Below, piece after piece: positions 1 through 16,013 of a stretch of 64,000 bases of DNA. The notes beneath the pieces were generated by a model. It was not told the DNA's origin, made no database searches, and saw nothing but the letters and a program-made list of their open reading frames with translations. The DNA is taken from contig JAANDG010000540.1 of the NCBI GenBank assembly GCA_036852015.1, forward strand, positions 37,084-101,083. The letters are read 5' to 3'. Positions within the stretch are counted from its first letter, which is position 1; each line of letters starts with the position of its first letter. This DNA is from Pelodera strongyloides (lineage: Eukaryota > Nematoda > Chromadorea > Rhabditida > Rhabditidae). The translations under genes were made by a program, and so were the position numbers.

Positions 1-462
1 AAATTAGGTACGAGGCTCACTACGTAGTTTGTAGCTATTGTGGTTTGTAGTTTAGCTATTGTAGTTTGTAGTTTAACAGACCTAGACATATGGACGAATG
101 TTCATAATCATATGTGTAACTTACCGCTACGGGAAATGTGGTGAGAGTTAACGTAAATATGTATCCACTCGTCAGTGTGACCATGGCAGAGCTGCTTTTT
201 AGAAGAGAAACCTATCAAACTGATTTCTGGTCAGAACAAGCGCCGATCAGCATATAGGTGATTGGAAAATGAATATCCACAGAAGTTGTATTCAAATGCG
301 TTTCGATGCTGCGCAAACAGCTGTGATATTTGCATACGAGAGTAGCTTTTGACGGAGGAACGAAGGGTTTGCGTAATAGTAAGGTAGGCAAATATGTTTC
401 ACCAACGTGAATTAATCCTGCATTATATTAGAGTTAGGTGCTTGTCTGTCTGTGGCTGCCCA

Positions 463-485
463 GGTTCGATTCCCGGACGGTGCAC
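463..485 (+). other. tRNA-like B box and 3' end (SINE relic?)
   Basis: GGTTCGATTCCCGGACGGTG resembles a T-arm (B box) followed by an acceptor 3' strand. No matching 5' half or anticodon arm was found upstream, so this is probably a tRNA-derived repeat fragment. A similar GGTTCGATTCCTGTTCGGTG end occurs at 30013-30032. Confidence 0.4.
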
Positions 486-530
486 TTTAATTTAAAGTAG
501 TAGTACCGTTAGGGTGGGGGTAACGCCCTG

Positions 531-1160
531 TGTGGGATGTAATAAGGACACGAATATCGAGTACATAGTTTATTGGTTTGGTCGAGATTATGGTTTTGCT
601 CTGGAGATGCCGAGGCAGTCGAATATAGATGTCTGCGAATATGATGTCTGTTGAGAGCAGAAAGTCACGCGTGGTGTCATTAGATGTGTAGACGTGTCAA
701 GAGATGGCAGATTCGCAGAGATGTGTCATATGCGATATGCCGGGCATATTGCAGAGCGCGTCGCTACAGCCAAGGCTAGCCCTGCCTTGTTGTAAACGAG
801 TGTACTGTATAGTGTGTATGATGTGTTGTTTTGTATATAATGAACACAGAGTCGGACACATCATTTATGCCATGGTGTTAACGCTGTCAAGGCATAAGGC
901 ACGTCTAAGGAGACAGGCGGCGCTGTCCTAGAGATAGACAAGGAAGAGAGAGCGCCCCTGCTACTAGAGAGAGGGACACATGCTACGATCGATGGGTGGT
1001 TTGGTGTAAGATAGATGTTAAACCCATACACTCGTAACAGTATCTAGCCGACGGGTGCTTCGTTGATTAGTGGTGTAGCATTTTCAAGTTATCATCATCA
1101 ATCAATGCATTCGAAGTGTGGGATGTAATAAGGACACAAATATCGAGTACATAGTTTATT
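531..1160 (+). repeat. Pair of 44-base direct repeats (531-574 and 1117-1160)
   Basis: Both copies begin TGTGGGATGTAATAAGGACA and end at CATAGTTTATT, with one visible mismatch. Sequence beyond the 44 bases is unrelated. They are too short to be called LTRs. They may be ends of one inserted element or two fragments of a dispersed repeat. Confidence 0.6.
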
Positions 1161-1688
1161 TATGCTGTATAGTTCATACCTGCTATAAGAACAGCATGAG
1201 GCACACTGAGGATAGAGGGCGGCTACCCTCTCTCATCGACCTAACGTGAGAGAGCATCCGCCTAGTGAGAGGAAGACATGCTAGTGCCGCCCGACTGGCT
1301 AGGATGTAATGCCAGCCGGCCTGCCCGTTACAGTCTTACAGTACCCTTGGTGCTCTGATTCTGATGTGCGCTGGCGTGCTGTATTATCGATATGCTGATG
1401 CTATACCCCCTATCAGCTGCGCGCTCGTGGCATGTTTGAATATCACACAAAGTAATAATATCCTTGGTGTGTATGTGTAAGGCACGATGTGGGGTAGCTT
1501 TAGGCATCCCATGCGGTTCCAGTTGAACTCAACTGAAACTGACGGCGCATGACGTGCACTATAGTTGGTTAGGCTTACTGTATGTTTAAGGGTGTGGGGT
1601 GAGAACAAGGGTGTTCAATTACGCACCGCGCTGGTGTCAGAGGGGAAGGGGGGGGGGGTGGGCTATATGAATTGTTATGTTAGTTTAG

Positions 1689-5939
<4,251 letters not shown>

Positions 5940-6850
5940 TGATTGATCTCGTCGCGTCGTCTTATTGCCAATATGTGAACTTTTTTTGGAAAGTTAGTTT
6001 TTCAACAACGTTAGATGTGATTTAATTAGACCTAGTAAAGTAACTTTAATTTGTCTTTTAAAATGTATATAAGCAGAGTCCTGGATTGTCATTGATTCCT
6101 TGTGTTTTCAGTCCTTTTTGAGGTTTTCGGAAGTGGCTATACGACATTGATAATTGCTATGATATACAACCTAAGGACTTCAGCGATCTTTTTGAATGAT
6201 CTATTGCTTTGTAAGTTATACTGTAAGAGTTAGGGATATGTCCCCTAGTTATTGTTTGTATTAAGGATGCTTATGGTACTCGTAGTTATGACTAAAACTG
6301 GTATATCTAAGACTACCCTGCTTTGCTGGTTTTATTTCATCTACGAGCACTGTGGAGCCACATTTGGAATTGAATTGTCTTTTATAATAATCTTTATAGT
6401 CTCAAGATAGATTGTAAGTTTTTCATGGTTATTTTGTCAGCTTTATGTTGCAAATTTTGGTGTTTTTGTATGATTACATAATATTTTCCCAAAGAGTTTG
6501 GCAGCAACGTTTATATGTAGTTTTTTTAATTCAAGATTATATGTAGTTTCATTCCAACTTCGTGGAATGTGCCCTTGCACAACTGAAGTTTTATTAATGT
6601 TGTATCTATAAACTTGTGGTTATAGTTGAGTATATGTTGTCTAACTACACGTCATCTAAGTTCTCTGCTCTTTGCTTCTTTGAAGCTATAATTGTGCGTT
6701 TTTCGGCGAATAAATATTTCAGCAGATTATTGGTTTTTTATTGTCTGATGTTTCTTTACATTATGAATATATCTTTGTTTATTTTTGGTTTGTCACCAGG
6801 TTGGGTGATATAGGATATGTTATTTAGTAAAATATGCGGGTTGTTAATTA

Positions 6851-6862
6851 TACTGTATACAG
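6851..6862 (+). promoter_or_regulatory. Possible trans-splice acceptor before TRAPPC3
   Basis: TACTGTATACAG ends 15 bases before the TRAPPC3 start codon with no matching donor nearby. In a nematode this would be the natural spliced-leader acceptor. It could equally be the acceptor of a 5'-UTR intron. Confidence 0.4.
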
Positions 6863-6877
6863 GACTTGTTGGCAAAG

Positions 6878-9276
6878 ATGTCGAAACAGGTGAAGGCAGG
6901 TGCTGTTGATGCGAGAAAGGTGAGTTAGCGGTGTTTATAATTTCGTTTAGTTTTTTATTATGAGTCTTACGGTGGATTCGTTATGGTATTGTGTGCTTGA
7001 TTTCTTACAGTAGTAAGCCGTGCGCTTAACTATGTACGGTAGTGCATTCTTTGATTTGTTACAGTACTGCGTGCAGGTTGTCTTCGTGGGGACGTAGTTG
7101 CTCAGTGACGTACTGGCCAATTAAAACAACGTCTAATGTATCTTAGACCTTTTCGAAGTTCGAATGATATATTGGATCGTGTAGGTTTTTATGGATAATT
7201 AACATTTGTTCAGATGTCGGCCGAGCTCTTTTCACTCACATATGGAGCTCTTGTGGCTGAAATGCTGAAAGATTATGAGGACCCGAAACAAGTGAATGCA
7301 CAATTGGATAAGGTGGGTAATTGATTAGAAAGCAATTAGGGTACTGTAGGGTAATTGATTAGCGGCAATTAGGGTACTGTACTTGCTTTGGTGCGGCAGG
7401 CGGTTAGGCCTTACAGAGGTTGCATTTGTTATCTATCTCCATGGTGTTGTATGGACAATTAAGTGAAATGGTTACCACAAGACGCTGTGCTACCCAAGGG
7501 CTCATATTCAACCAAATGTGTTGTGTTGTTCATTAATAATAAATGTTATACTTTGATGACATTAAATCAATGTGATGAAACATACCGTTTACATACGCAG
7601 GTTGGATTCGTGAGATAAACGCTGAAAGGGAGAGAAATTATTGAGAAGTTGACTTATTAGTATTCATTTTTATTGATTGGCTAACTAACTGGTTTATTGA
7701 TTGATTGATTGATTCCAGATTGGCTATAATATGGGTTATCGATTGGCTGACGACTTTTTGGCGAAGAATGTCTCGGTTCCGAAGTGCACTGATTGTAGAC
7801 AGATGGCCGACGTACTGGCAAAGCAAGTAGCGCCTGCTTATTTGGGTAAGTTTTGTATATATCATTACTTTATTCACAAATACAATCAGTCAGATACAAC
7901 ATCAATCAAGTACATTCAGGGGTACAGGTTGGTGCGTGAAAACCCGCAGGAACCACCTCCGGATTGGTTTTGACAACCTCCGGAAGCAATTCCATATTAA
8001 TAGATTTGACCGAAACATGATGTTTTATTAAAATGGTATGTCACTATGAAGAAACCACCTCCATTTACGCACGAAATTTATACCCTGAGTACATAACAAG
8101 TGCGGAATGTTTTATAGCGTCGTGCTTCTTCACGACGCTTAGTTTCATTCGCTTTAGTTTTTAGTTTCATTCGTTTCTATTTTTATGTCAGGGAAGACGT
8201 TTATAAAATGCTCTGCTGAATTTGTCAACATTTTATAAGCGTATGTGATGTGAGCCTATGGTCGTGAACCATATATCAGGTTTCTTAATTGACAATTGAC
8301 AGATTTTCCCTAATGGGGTATTATATTAGTTTCTCCAACCGTTGATCTTTTATTCGTCTGAGATTTTGGAATGAGTGAGGGATTTACCCTTTTTTTGTGA
8401 TGTTTGGGGCAACGTGTATATATGGGCTTTTTTTGGAAGGAGTTGGATACTAACAGTTTCCTCGTAATCTATATTTGTGGTATTTTGTATTTGTCCAGGT
8501 GTTTCGGCGTTCGGTATTTATTTTGCCACCGCTTTTCTTTGCTGATCGTTTGGTTCTCAAACTGAGGTGAAAAGTTTTGAATTTGGAGTAATTGGGTTAT
8601 ATTTTGGTTTTGTAATACTTGAAAAGCTAACCTTTTCACCATAATCTATATAGTTTTTCTTTTCAGGTGTTTCGGCGTCTATTTCGAATTGGGGAGCAGG
8701 CGACCGAGAGTTCTCGTTAATTTTGGACGGAAATCCGCTCACCGAGTTTGTTGAGGTAAATATTCAACAAAAATAATTGTGTAAATGTTTATTGATAGAT
8801 ACATCGAAACATATGCAATCAAAAGGACACCCTAACAATAAGAAGTATGTCTGAATCAGTAAATGTAGTAAATAAAGAACTGGAAGTTAAAGTGGCGAAA
8901 CACAGCGTTTGCCAGGATTTGGTTGAGATAGTGTTGGAGAAAATCTGAGAGGCCGTGATTATATTTAGTGTTATGTTGTTTTAGAATATGTACTATATCA
9001 ATTAGTCAGTGAGCAATTGAAATCTCGAGGGTGGTTTGGCCTTGTAATTAGGTTACGATACTAATTAACCTAATCAATTAAGGTGCCTCCCCATCTCTCA
9101 TCACTCAACTATTCACAGATGATTGCGGGCGCTGTGAGGGGAGGATTGGAAGCCGTGCATTTGAAGGTTTGCAATTATTATTTGGGTTACGGTAGTGTTG
9201 TTTGTAGTCTGTGATAATATTATTATTAATAATAATAATAAGGATAATAATAATAATGTATTATTATTATTAATAC

Positions 9277-9311
<35 letters not shown>

Positions 9312-9607
9312 CTTTGATCAATTTGTTTGGGTTTTTTTATTTGACTGTAGGTCTTTTTCTAAAATGTTTCAAAGACTTTTAGAAAGAAGTATGTTGGCAT
9401 AGATTAATGATTATGAATGTACTGTCGCCGAAAGCAGAGTATATTATTTTATCTAAAAATAAATAAAAGAGATCCTAAGGTAAAAAAAAAAGTAATTATA
9501 CCTTCTGTTTCTAGGTGATTGCTTCTGTGGTGGAAAACGCGAATACTGAAATACGCATCAAGTTTGTTGAAGTCCTAAAAGATAGTCTGCCCGCTGGAGA
9601 GGATTAG
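6878..9607 (+). CDS. TRAPPC3: TRAPP complex subunit 3 (Bet3 homologue), complete
   Basis: TRAPPC3/Bet3 is a core subunit of the TRAPP tethering complexes that act as Rab1 exchange factors in ER-to-Golgi traffic. Six exons join in phase: 6878-6919, 7214-7312, 7719-7845, 8667-8755, 9083-9166, 9515-9607, giving 177 residues (human protein 180). Recognisable stretches are AELFSLTYGALVAEMLKDYE, IGYNMGYRLADDFLAKN, DREFSLILDGNPLTEFVE, PPHLSSLNYSQMIAGAVRGG and the C-terminal EVLKDSLPAGED. The cysteine pair in KCTDCRQMADVLAK covers the position that is palmitoylated in the family. The start was chosen because it gives MSKQVKAGAVDARK in phase with the next exon. The acceptor of exon 5 (CAATTAAG at 9082) was preferred over ATTCACAG because it restores the conserved PPHLSSLNYSQ segment. 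Confidence 0.95.
8491..8510 (+). promoter_or_regulatory. Decoy copy of the TRAPPC3 exon-4 acceptor
   Basis: TTGTCCAGGTGTTTCGGCGT repeats, with 15 identical bases, the true acceptor and exon start at 8664-8678. Splicing here would enter in the same phase and reach a TGA after about 15 codons. It may be a small duplication or an occasional cryptic site. Confidence 0.5.
9218..9311 (+). repeat. (AAT)n microsatellite in the last TRAPPC3 intron
   Basis: A run of ATT/AAT trinucleotides interrupted by a short inverted segment, so both orientations occur side by side. Confidence 0.85.
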
Positions 9608-9609
9608 AG

Positions 9610-9745
9610 AATATTTATTGATTTTTTATTAATGAGTTATTGATTTTTTTATTAATGAGATATTTATTTTTTATTAATGAGTTATTTATTTTTTTATTAA
9701 TGAGCTATTGATTTTTTATCAATGAGTTACTGATTTTTTTTTGAA
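9610..9745 (+). repeat. Tandem 22-26-base repeat just after the TRAPPC3 stop
   Basis: About five copies of a unit like TTATTGATTTTTTATTAATG begin right after the stop codon, so they probably lie in the 3' UTR. Confidence 0.7.
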
Positions 9746-11775
9746 TCGGTGTCTTGCTTTTTAGTGACTGAACTATTGTAGTGGTTTTCTACAATTTTTC
9801 TGGTGAACTCGTGATATTATGTATTAATTATTTCCCTGGTGATTATGTGTACTATGTACGTATGTACCATACCATATATTATTACTGCAAGAATGTATTG
9901 AGTAAGAATATTTTAAATTTATTAATTGTCCAGATTGTGATGGTTTTGTGATTTTTTTGCATATTATGCGATAAAAATGCATTCGTTGTGTCCATGTTGG
10001 AATATAGTTAGTGAGACTGATGGATTTAGCATGTGAGCTGATGTAGCCGCATAGCTGTATAGCTGCCGGTTTTGGAACGTATGGCAGACACTGTACTGTA
10101 GTGTATGCAAATTACTGCTCGATTGTTAGAATGATTATATTAATTTGCATACTTCATAGCAGAACGTACATTTCCCAAAAACGTTTCAAAAACTGGCCGT
10201 TATTTTGTTTTAAAATGCCTCACTACCCTCAAAAAAGTGCGGTAAAGATGCAGTCCTACAGTGAAGAGCGCGATGTAGCCGCGCGGTTTTGCAGTGAATT
10301 TTGTGCCCCAGAAATTAGTAAATACAGTTTATAAATTGAGTGAGCAATGTTGTAATATAATTGATGCATTCCCGTTATTTTTCTCGATTGCGCGCGTGGT
10401 TTTTTCCGCAACAATTTTCCGCGTTGCGCGCGAATCTGTGTTTTCTCCCGTGTTGTTTTTTTCTCTCTCTCCCACTCCTATGTAAACTGGTCTGCCGGAG
10501 AAACCCTGCTAAATGGTACTTGGTGGCCACCTTTTTACCTTTCAGAGAGAGAGAGAGAGAGGCGGATGAGAGTTAGAGAGAGAAGGGGGGATGAAAAGAG
10601 AGGGAGAGAGAGAAGTCGACGCGAAAGAAAAGAAAAAGTTAAGCTTCTATTCCATTCGTCTATTCTTGGTAAGTGGTCATTGTCCATCCAATTTCGACCG
10701 TATGTAAAAGAAGTCGTGGGACTGGAAATTTGGTCACATGCAACATTTGGAAGCGATTTTCATGTGAGACCTCAACTATAACCTGTAGATTTTGGGCGCC
10801 GGAGGTCTGTTTATGTGCTTATGAACAGTTTTGAAATGTTGTCGAAGAGCCGCGTAAGCAATTTTGTTCGCGTACATTTGGCGGACTCGTGGCACAGTAG
10901 AAAGACACTTTTTTCTAATTTTCTATGTTTAATCATAAATATGCGGATACTAGTAAGGACGGGTTAAATGATGAATTATGAAACATTGTCGATTTGGTCA
11001 TGGGGAGACCGCATGGACTCTCATTGTCGCTTCCTTGACTACTCATTCCTACTTTGAAGCCACTAACATAATCGGTGGACTGCGCCAGGAGTGCGCCGTA
11101 TGTGCGCTAACAAAATTTCATCTGGTCCCTCACGTTCGGGCGCACACCACCTAATATAACGGGGATACTTGTTTTGATGCTCCGAGTCCATGACCACTAT
11201 GTTCCTCTCCGACCCAAAGTGCCGACCCTTTGCTGAAAATTGTATGGAGCACCAAGCGAAAGTATAACAATAGGTGCACACCTATAGAAAACGAAAAAAG
11301 TGCTTTATCTATACACGATGAGCACATATGTATAACACATAGGTATTCTTAAGACATAGGTGTTTAGTAAAGAACAGTTTCAACTCAAAATATATGTTTA
11401 AAGATGTTCTTTGGTCAGCGTCGGGGATTGAGACCCGGAACCATTCCTCCTCTCTCCTTTTAGTTCTCTCTCTAGCTATTACCCTCTCTTCTCTCTCTTC
11501 CTCTCTTCCTCTCTCACTCTCTTTTTCGGTATTCATTTCTCTCCTCGTCGCTCACTTTCTCCCTCTCCTTCAAGTGATTTGCATACATAGTTGTGGGCCC
11601 TATTGAAATGCAAATATTAAAATGTCAACATGGGTGCAATCAGAACTCAAGGTACGCGTGGGACACTGATGACGTATGGATCTGAACAGAGGAGAGTCAT
11701 TGATCCGGTAACCTTCCGGTGACCCATCTTACGCGGAGCTCAAACCACCTTACACTAGCTAACCTTTACATATTT

Positions 11776-11856
11776 TGGCGAGCCTGCGAGTGGGAATCGA
11801 ACCCGTGACCGTTGCATCGTTGCATGGGCATCAAAACACTGCACGACCGGGCGATC
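11776..11856 (-). other. tRNA-like sequence (SINE relic)
   Basis: Read on the minus strand, CACGGGTTCGATTCCCACTC is a good T-arm preceded by a degenerate body. The anticodon arm does not fold, so it is a tRNA-derived repeat or pseudogene. Confidence 0.45.
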
Positions 11857-12199
11857 AGTGCTTGTGGATGAAGCAACTCCTTGTATTGACTTGACGTAAA
11901 TTTGGCGTCATTAAGGCAAAGCATTTTACGTGTTCACTACTAGATTGCTTCTTTTTGATATATTTTTTATTTATTAATTTTAGTATTTTTTTTATGAATT
12001 TTAGAGGGGTCTTAATGGGTCGTATTCTTTACTAGACTAAAGTATGACTGTGTGACAGACGGAGAAAGCTATGTGCAGAGTTTCCCTGAACCTGAAGCGT
12101 AGTGCAGTTAAGGAAATGGAACCGACATAAACAAGTTGTTTGCTAACTGCTAGAGTAAAGTAAGGTAAGGTCATGGAGGCCGGCAGGCTCTTCGAAGGT

Positions 12200-12596
12200 T
12201 TAAAGGGACAGGCCCATCAAAATAAACCTATATTTACGATACGTTCATAATGACTATCAAGCATTTTTATTACAATATATACAAACTAAATTTCACATTT
12301 ATTTGCCATGGAAAACTTTTTTCCGATGCGCTCTGCTCAAATGTGTACCATAAAACTGCAGATTTCAAAGCTATATATGCAAATTTTAATCGCATTATAA
12401 TTTCACGATAAATTTGCATTGACGACAAGGATATTTGCGGCTTTACGGTACACATTTGAGCAGAGCGCATCGGAAAAAAGTTTTCCATGGCAAATAAATG
12501 TGAAATTTAGTTTGTATATATTGTAATAAAAATGCTTGTTAGTCACTATGGACGTATCGTAAATATAGGTTTATTTTGATGGGCCTGTCCCTTTAA
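12200..12596. mobile_element. TTAA-flanked fold-back element, AGGGACAGGCCC family (copy 1)
   Basis: TTAA followed by AGGGACAGGCCCATCA at the left is mirrored by TGATGGGCCTGTCCCT and TTAA at the right. The arms pair over about 170 bases and the centre holds no gene. TTAA target sites are typical of piggyBac-type transposition, which suggests mobilisation by such a transposase. That assignment is inference. Confidence 0.85.
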
Positions 12597-13469
12597 GCGT
12601 TTAAGCGACCCACCCCCTTATTCCCCAGAATAGGTATTCCCTGAAAAAGTACCCGGTGCCTTAATATTCAGGCATTCAAGACCAGTCTTCACTCCTCTTT
12701 CCTCTATAATAGCACAACGAGGACAGGACAGAAACTGTAGAATCTTTTATGTAAACATCGAAGATAATAATCGGAATTTACGGCGGGCTTTTGACGCCGT
12801 GGCGGAGTTTTTTCTTTTGATTTACGTAAAACTAAGGCTGGGCTTAGAGAGATAAGTTTACGTGATTTCTGCACGAACAACTGTATGAGCTGATCGTTTG
12901 AAGTAATAAGGAACATATACATTCATCTTACGATGGGGGTTTACTAAATAATCATTTCGCTTCAAGAGCTTCAAACCTTTGCAAAGCTATGGCTTGTTCC
13001 AGAAGAGTGTTTTGAGTTTTGACTAGTAGTTCCTTTGTCATGAAAAAAATATTTTTATATTCTTGATCTAAGAAGCCGCTCATCTGGTTATCGCAGTCAA
13101 TGAAGTGCTATCTTTTTGCTTCTTCCTATGAGGATCGTTGACGCACATTGAAGGTCGATCCGTTTGATCAGCACTTGCGCAAGGTGTGTGCGCACAAGTG
13201 GCGCGTCAACCCCCCCCCCTTGTTTGTTGACGCAGTTTCAGTTACGTGTGGACCGGACTTGGATCGGGTCAGAACAAACATGAGTCTAGTGCGAATTGAC
13301 TTTTTGCCCCGCGTAAATGAGCACACAAATTGCCGGTCTATGATTGACAGCGTTATGAGTACGGGAACGCATTGCTGGCTATGCTATATGCTATGAGTGG
13401 TTGTTGCAACAGTGCGGTTAAAGATTAGCTCAGGACCTCTCAGAGAGTCCTCGGCAGAGGTCCTGTGCT

Positions 13470-13770
13470 CAGGACCTCTGCGGAACATGTCATAGGCAAA
13501 AACTTTGAATTTGAACTTCCTCGAATAAAGCTGGCCAAGCGCGTTGTTGGCTGGAGCGTTATGCCGCACAAGTGTCAGAACGAGAAGAATAAAAAGTACA
13601 ACCTGCAAAATCGTATATTGATGGAGAGACAGTAGGCAGCTAGTAATTTTGGTACTTACTCAAAAATTCTTAAAATTGTTTTACGCATCAAAAGCGTGCA
13701 CCTTTATTCAAGGGTGAAAATACAGATTCAACGTTTGCTTATGACATGTTCCGCAGAGGTCCTGAGCAGT
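13470..13770. repeat. Diverged inverted repeat, arms about 70 bases
   Basis: CAGGACCTCTGCGGAACATG in the left arm (starting near 13470) is matched inversely by CATGTTCCGCAGAGGTCCTG near 13745-13765, with weaker pairing outward. The outer piece ACCTTTATTCAAGGGTG recurs at about 39532, so this is one copy of a dispersed family. Confidence 0.6.
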
Positions 13771-14557
13771 AGGCGACGAGTTCCAGATGACAAATTGCTC
13801 GACGTCTTCGGGCTAGGGCCAGGAGGGATCGCCCATGATTCCCTCGCCTACATATGCTCACATAATAACTCTAGTGAATATGGAAAATGGACGTCCCCGA
13901 GCATATATTTCCCATGGAGAGTAACCATGCTATCTTTGGTCTGCAGGACCTCAGTTATGAAACGTTGATATTTACATTCACATTGTAATATACCCTGGAA
14001 AAGTTCCCTGCTCGATGCTCTCTAGCTAGGGTGTTACATTGGGGAGACATTCTACCCAACTTACTTCTTTGTTTGTAAGCGCGCCTTCTTGAATGGCACG
14101 CTCTGACACATTGACTTAGTCACTCTTTGACACCTCCAGTGACAACAATGAAAAAACGTGTTTTGTAAAGCGGACTACACGCGGAATACAAGCGCCCGCG
14201 TGACTGTAAACATTAGGGGAACGAATTGGGACTAGAGACCAAGGACCTAAGGAGGCCAACTTTCCTAAATTTTTTAAAGGGTTGGGATCACGGGATGGGA
14301 AAAGTTGTAGAAAGAAGAGACCTTCAGAAAACAAAAATAAGTTGGACCCCAAGGTCCCCCGGGGGATCTGCCAAGCTACCGTGGCCAGACACAATTTTCA
14401 CGTTTTGAAGGTTCGAGAAAAGAATACAATGTTTTATCGTTCATGGGGTTTCTGAGTTGGAATGCCTTTCTGCGGTTTTCACGGGATTTGGGCCACGCAA
14501 GGAGGATTTGCAAAAGCAAGGGGCAAATATCCATATCTATCTAATCTAATCTTATTA

Positions 14558-14792
14558 TCTTATTATATAAAGGAGAAGAGTTTACTTTTTTGTTTGAAGC
14601 CGCGTGTGAACGCAACGAAAATTTGAATATCTAAAGGTTATAAAAGGAGAGCCCCGTCTTGAGCAACCGAAATTCGGATTTTATTTCATGATTTTTTTCA
14701 AGATACGTTGCAAACGTTTCACATAAGTGTGCTCACTCATGTTCCTGCATTTTAGTCTTTGAAAGGCGCCTCAGGCGGCGATAGCCGTCTGG
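14558..14792 (+). mobile_element. Helitron-like element (copy 2)
   Basis: It has the same 5' end as copy 1 (TCTTATTATATAAAGGAGAA after A) and the same internal GTTTGAAGCCGCGTGTGAAC. The 3' GC hairpin is followed by CTGG and T. It is non-coding and about 235 bases long. Confidence 0.75.
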
Positions 14793-15050
14793 TATACAAT
14801 ACAGGATAAAGGTTTATTTGTCCATGTCGGAAACGAAATCCATATTACGTTTCAAGGACTTGGTATAAGCAGTCCAACGTTTTGCAACACAAAAATAAGC
14901 TAATCTGTTTCATTACATTACTTATATATAGACTAGACAATACGCTTCAGACATTTCATATAAGTGTTCCCACTTTTGTGAGGAGGTTTTGAAGTATCGC
15001 CTGTGCTCTACTGGAAAGGCGCCTTAGGCTTAGGCGGCGTAGCCGTCTGG
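14793..15050 (+). mobile_element. Helitron-like 3' portion abutting copy 2
   Basis: The right part resembles copy 2 (CATATAAGTGTTCCCACTTT; GGCGCCTTAGGC; GTAGCCGTCTGG before T). The 5' terminus is not evident, so this is a diverged or truncated copy placed directly after its relative. Confidence 0.55.
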
Positions 15051-15933
15051 TATTATTTAAAGCAGCAAGGAAAATCGTCCCTCTCCGCTTTTGCGCCGTG
15101 CCCGTTCCTCAACTAAGAAAGTGCGTAGAATGGGACCCGACTGAATGCCCCAAATTGGTGGCAAAATGTATTGACCACGTCAAGAGTTATTCCATAGAAA
15201 ACAGATCAATAAACAATGGAAATCGATATTTGTAAGTTAATGCTTAGGGCGATACAAAAAAAAGTGTGCGTCGGTTTTCGCAAACCACCCCCACCATCGC
15301 GCGCCTGTCGGCTTTAGTTTCTGTAGACAAAAAAAAACTGTGCAAAGAAAGTAAATCGCTGCTTACAAACTAAAATAAGGGAACTTGGATGAAAATCGTA
15401 TGTTTGACACAATTTTTTACTGTTTATATGTGTCGGCTCCGTGAGACGACACTAACTCCTGACAACGTCGTCCGCTGTTAGGACAGGAGGTAGAAGGTGA
15501 GCGACCTGACCTGTCAAAATCTGAAAACCATTTGATTGGTTAACTGCTAGTTTAAATTCAAACAGCAATGAACTCTCTCCCTCTCTCTCTCTTTCTCTTT
15601 CTCTCTCTCTCTCTCTCTCTGCTTCTCGCTTCTCTCTCCCTCTTCACCTCTTTCTTTTTGCTACTGATTGGGGTCACAAAAAACGCACACTCCTAGTGCG
15701 TTTCCGCGCGCGATCTTCACGCCTTCTCTATTCGTCTGTCGCCTCCACATCTCCAATGCTCTCTTTCATTCCCTCTGCGTCTCAATCATCCCATAGTTTC
15801 CGCTAGCGCTTCCGCTGCGATCCTTGGCACCATGTCCGTCGTCTGGTCTCTCCGCAATCACCACGCTCCCTCACCGGGGTGTGCCGCAGCGATGGGTGGG
15901 TCCGCTAGCGTGTCCGGACCCGGGCCATCCTCA

Positions 15934-15940
15934 TATAAAA
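15934..15940 (+). promoter_or_regulatory. TATA box of the first EB-module gene
   Basis: TATAAAA lies 80 bases before the start codon in a GC-rich context, consistent with a strong, regulated TATA promoter and a 5' UTR of roughly 50 bases. Confidence 0.65.
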
Positions 15941-16013
15941 GCGGGCGCGCGTGCCGACGTACACATCACAACCACACATTCTCTATTCCACATACAAACA
16001 CAGCAGCTACAGT

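Larger units (their letters stand above)
9746..15930. other. Gene-free repeat region
   Basis: I found no exon chain here. The stretch holds half of a CGAAATACCGGCC-type fold-back end near 10180-10215, GA and CT runs, a tRNA-like SINE relic on the minus strand, one large TTAA fold-back, an inverted repeat at 13.5-13.8 kb and two adjacent Helitron-like elements. Open frames such as 13384-13608 and 13696-13968 follow the inverted repeat and look fortuitous. Confidence 0.55.

Noticed and set aside
704..931. 75-codon frame with several cysteines (RCVICDMPG...)
   Set aside because: No complete zinc-binding pattern, no splice or promoter context, and it lies among repeats.
531..1160. Considered as an LTR retrotransposon from paired direct repeats
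   Set aside because: Identity covers only 44 bases; no primer-binding site, polypurine tract or coding region lies between.
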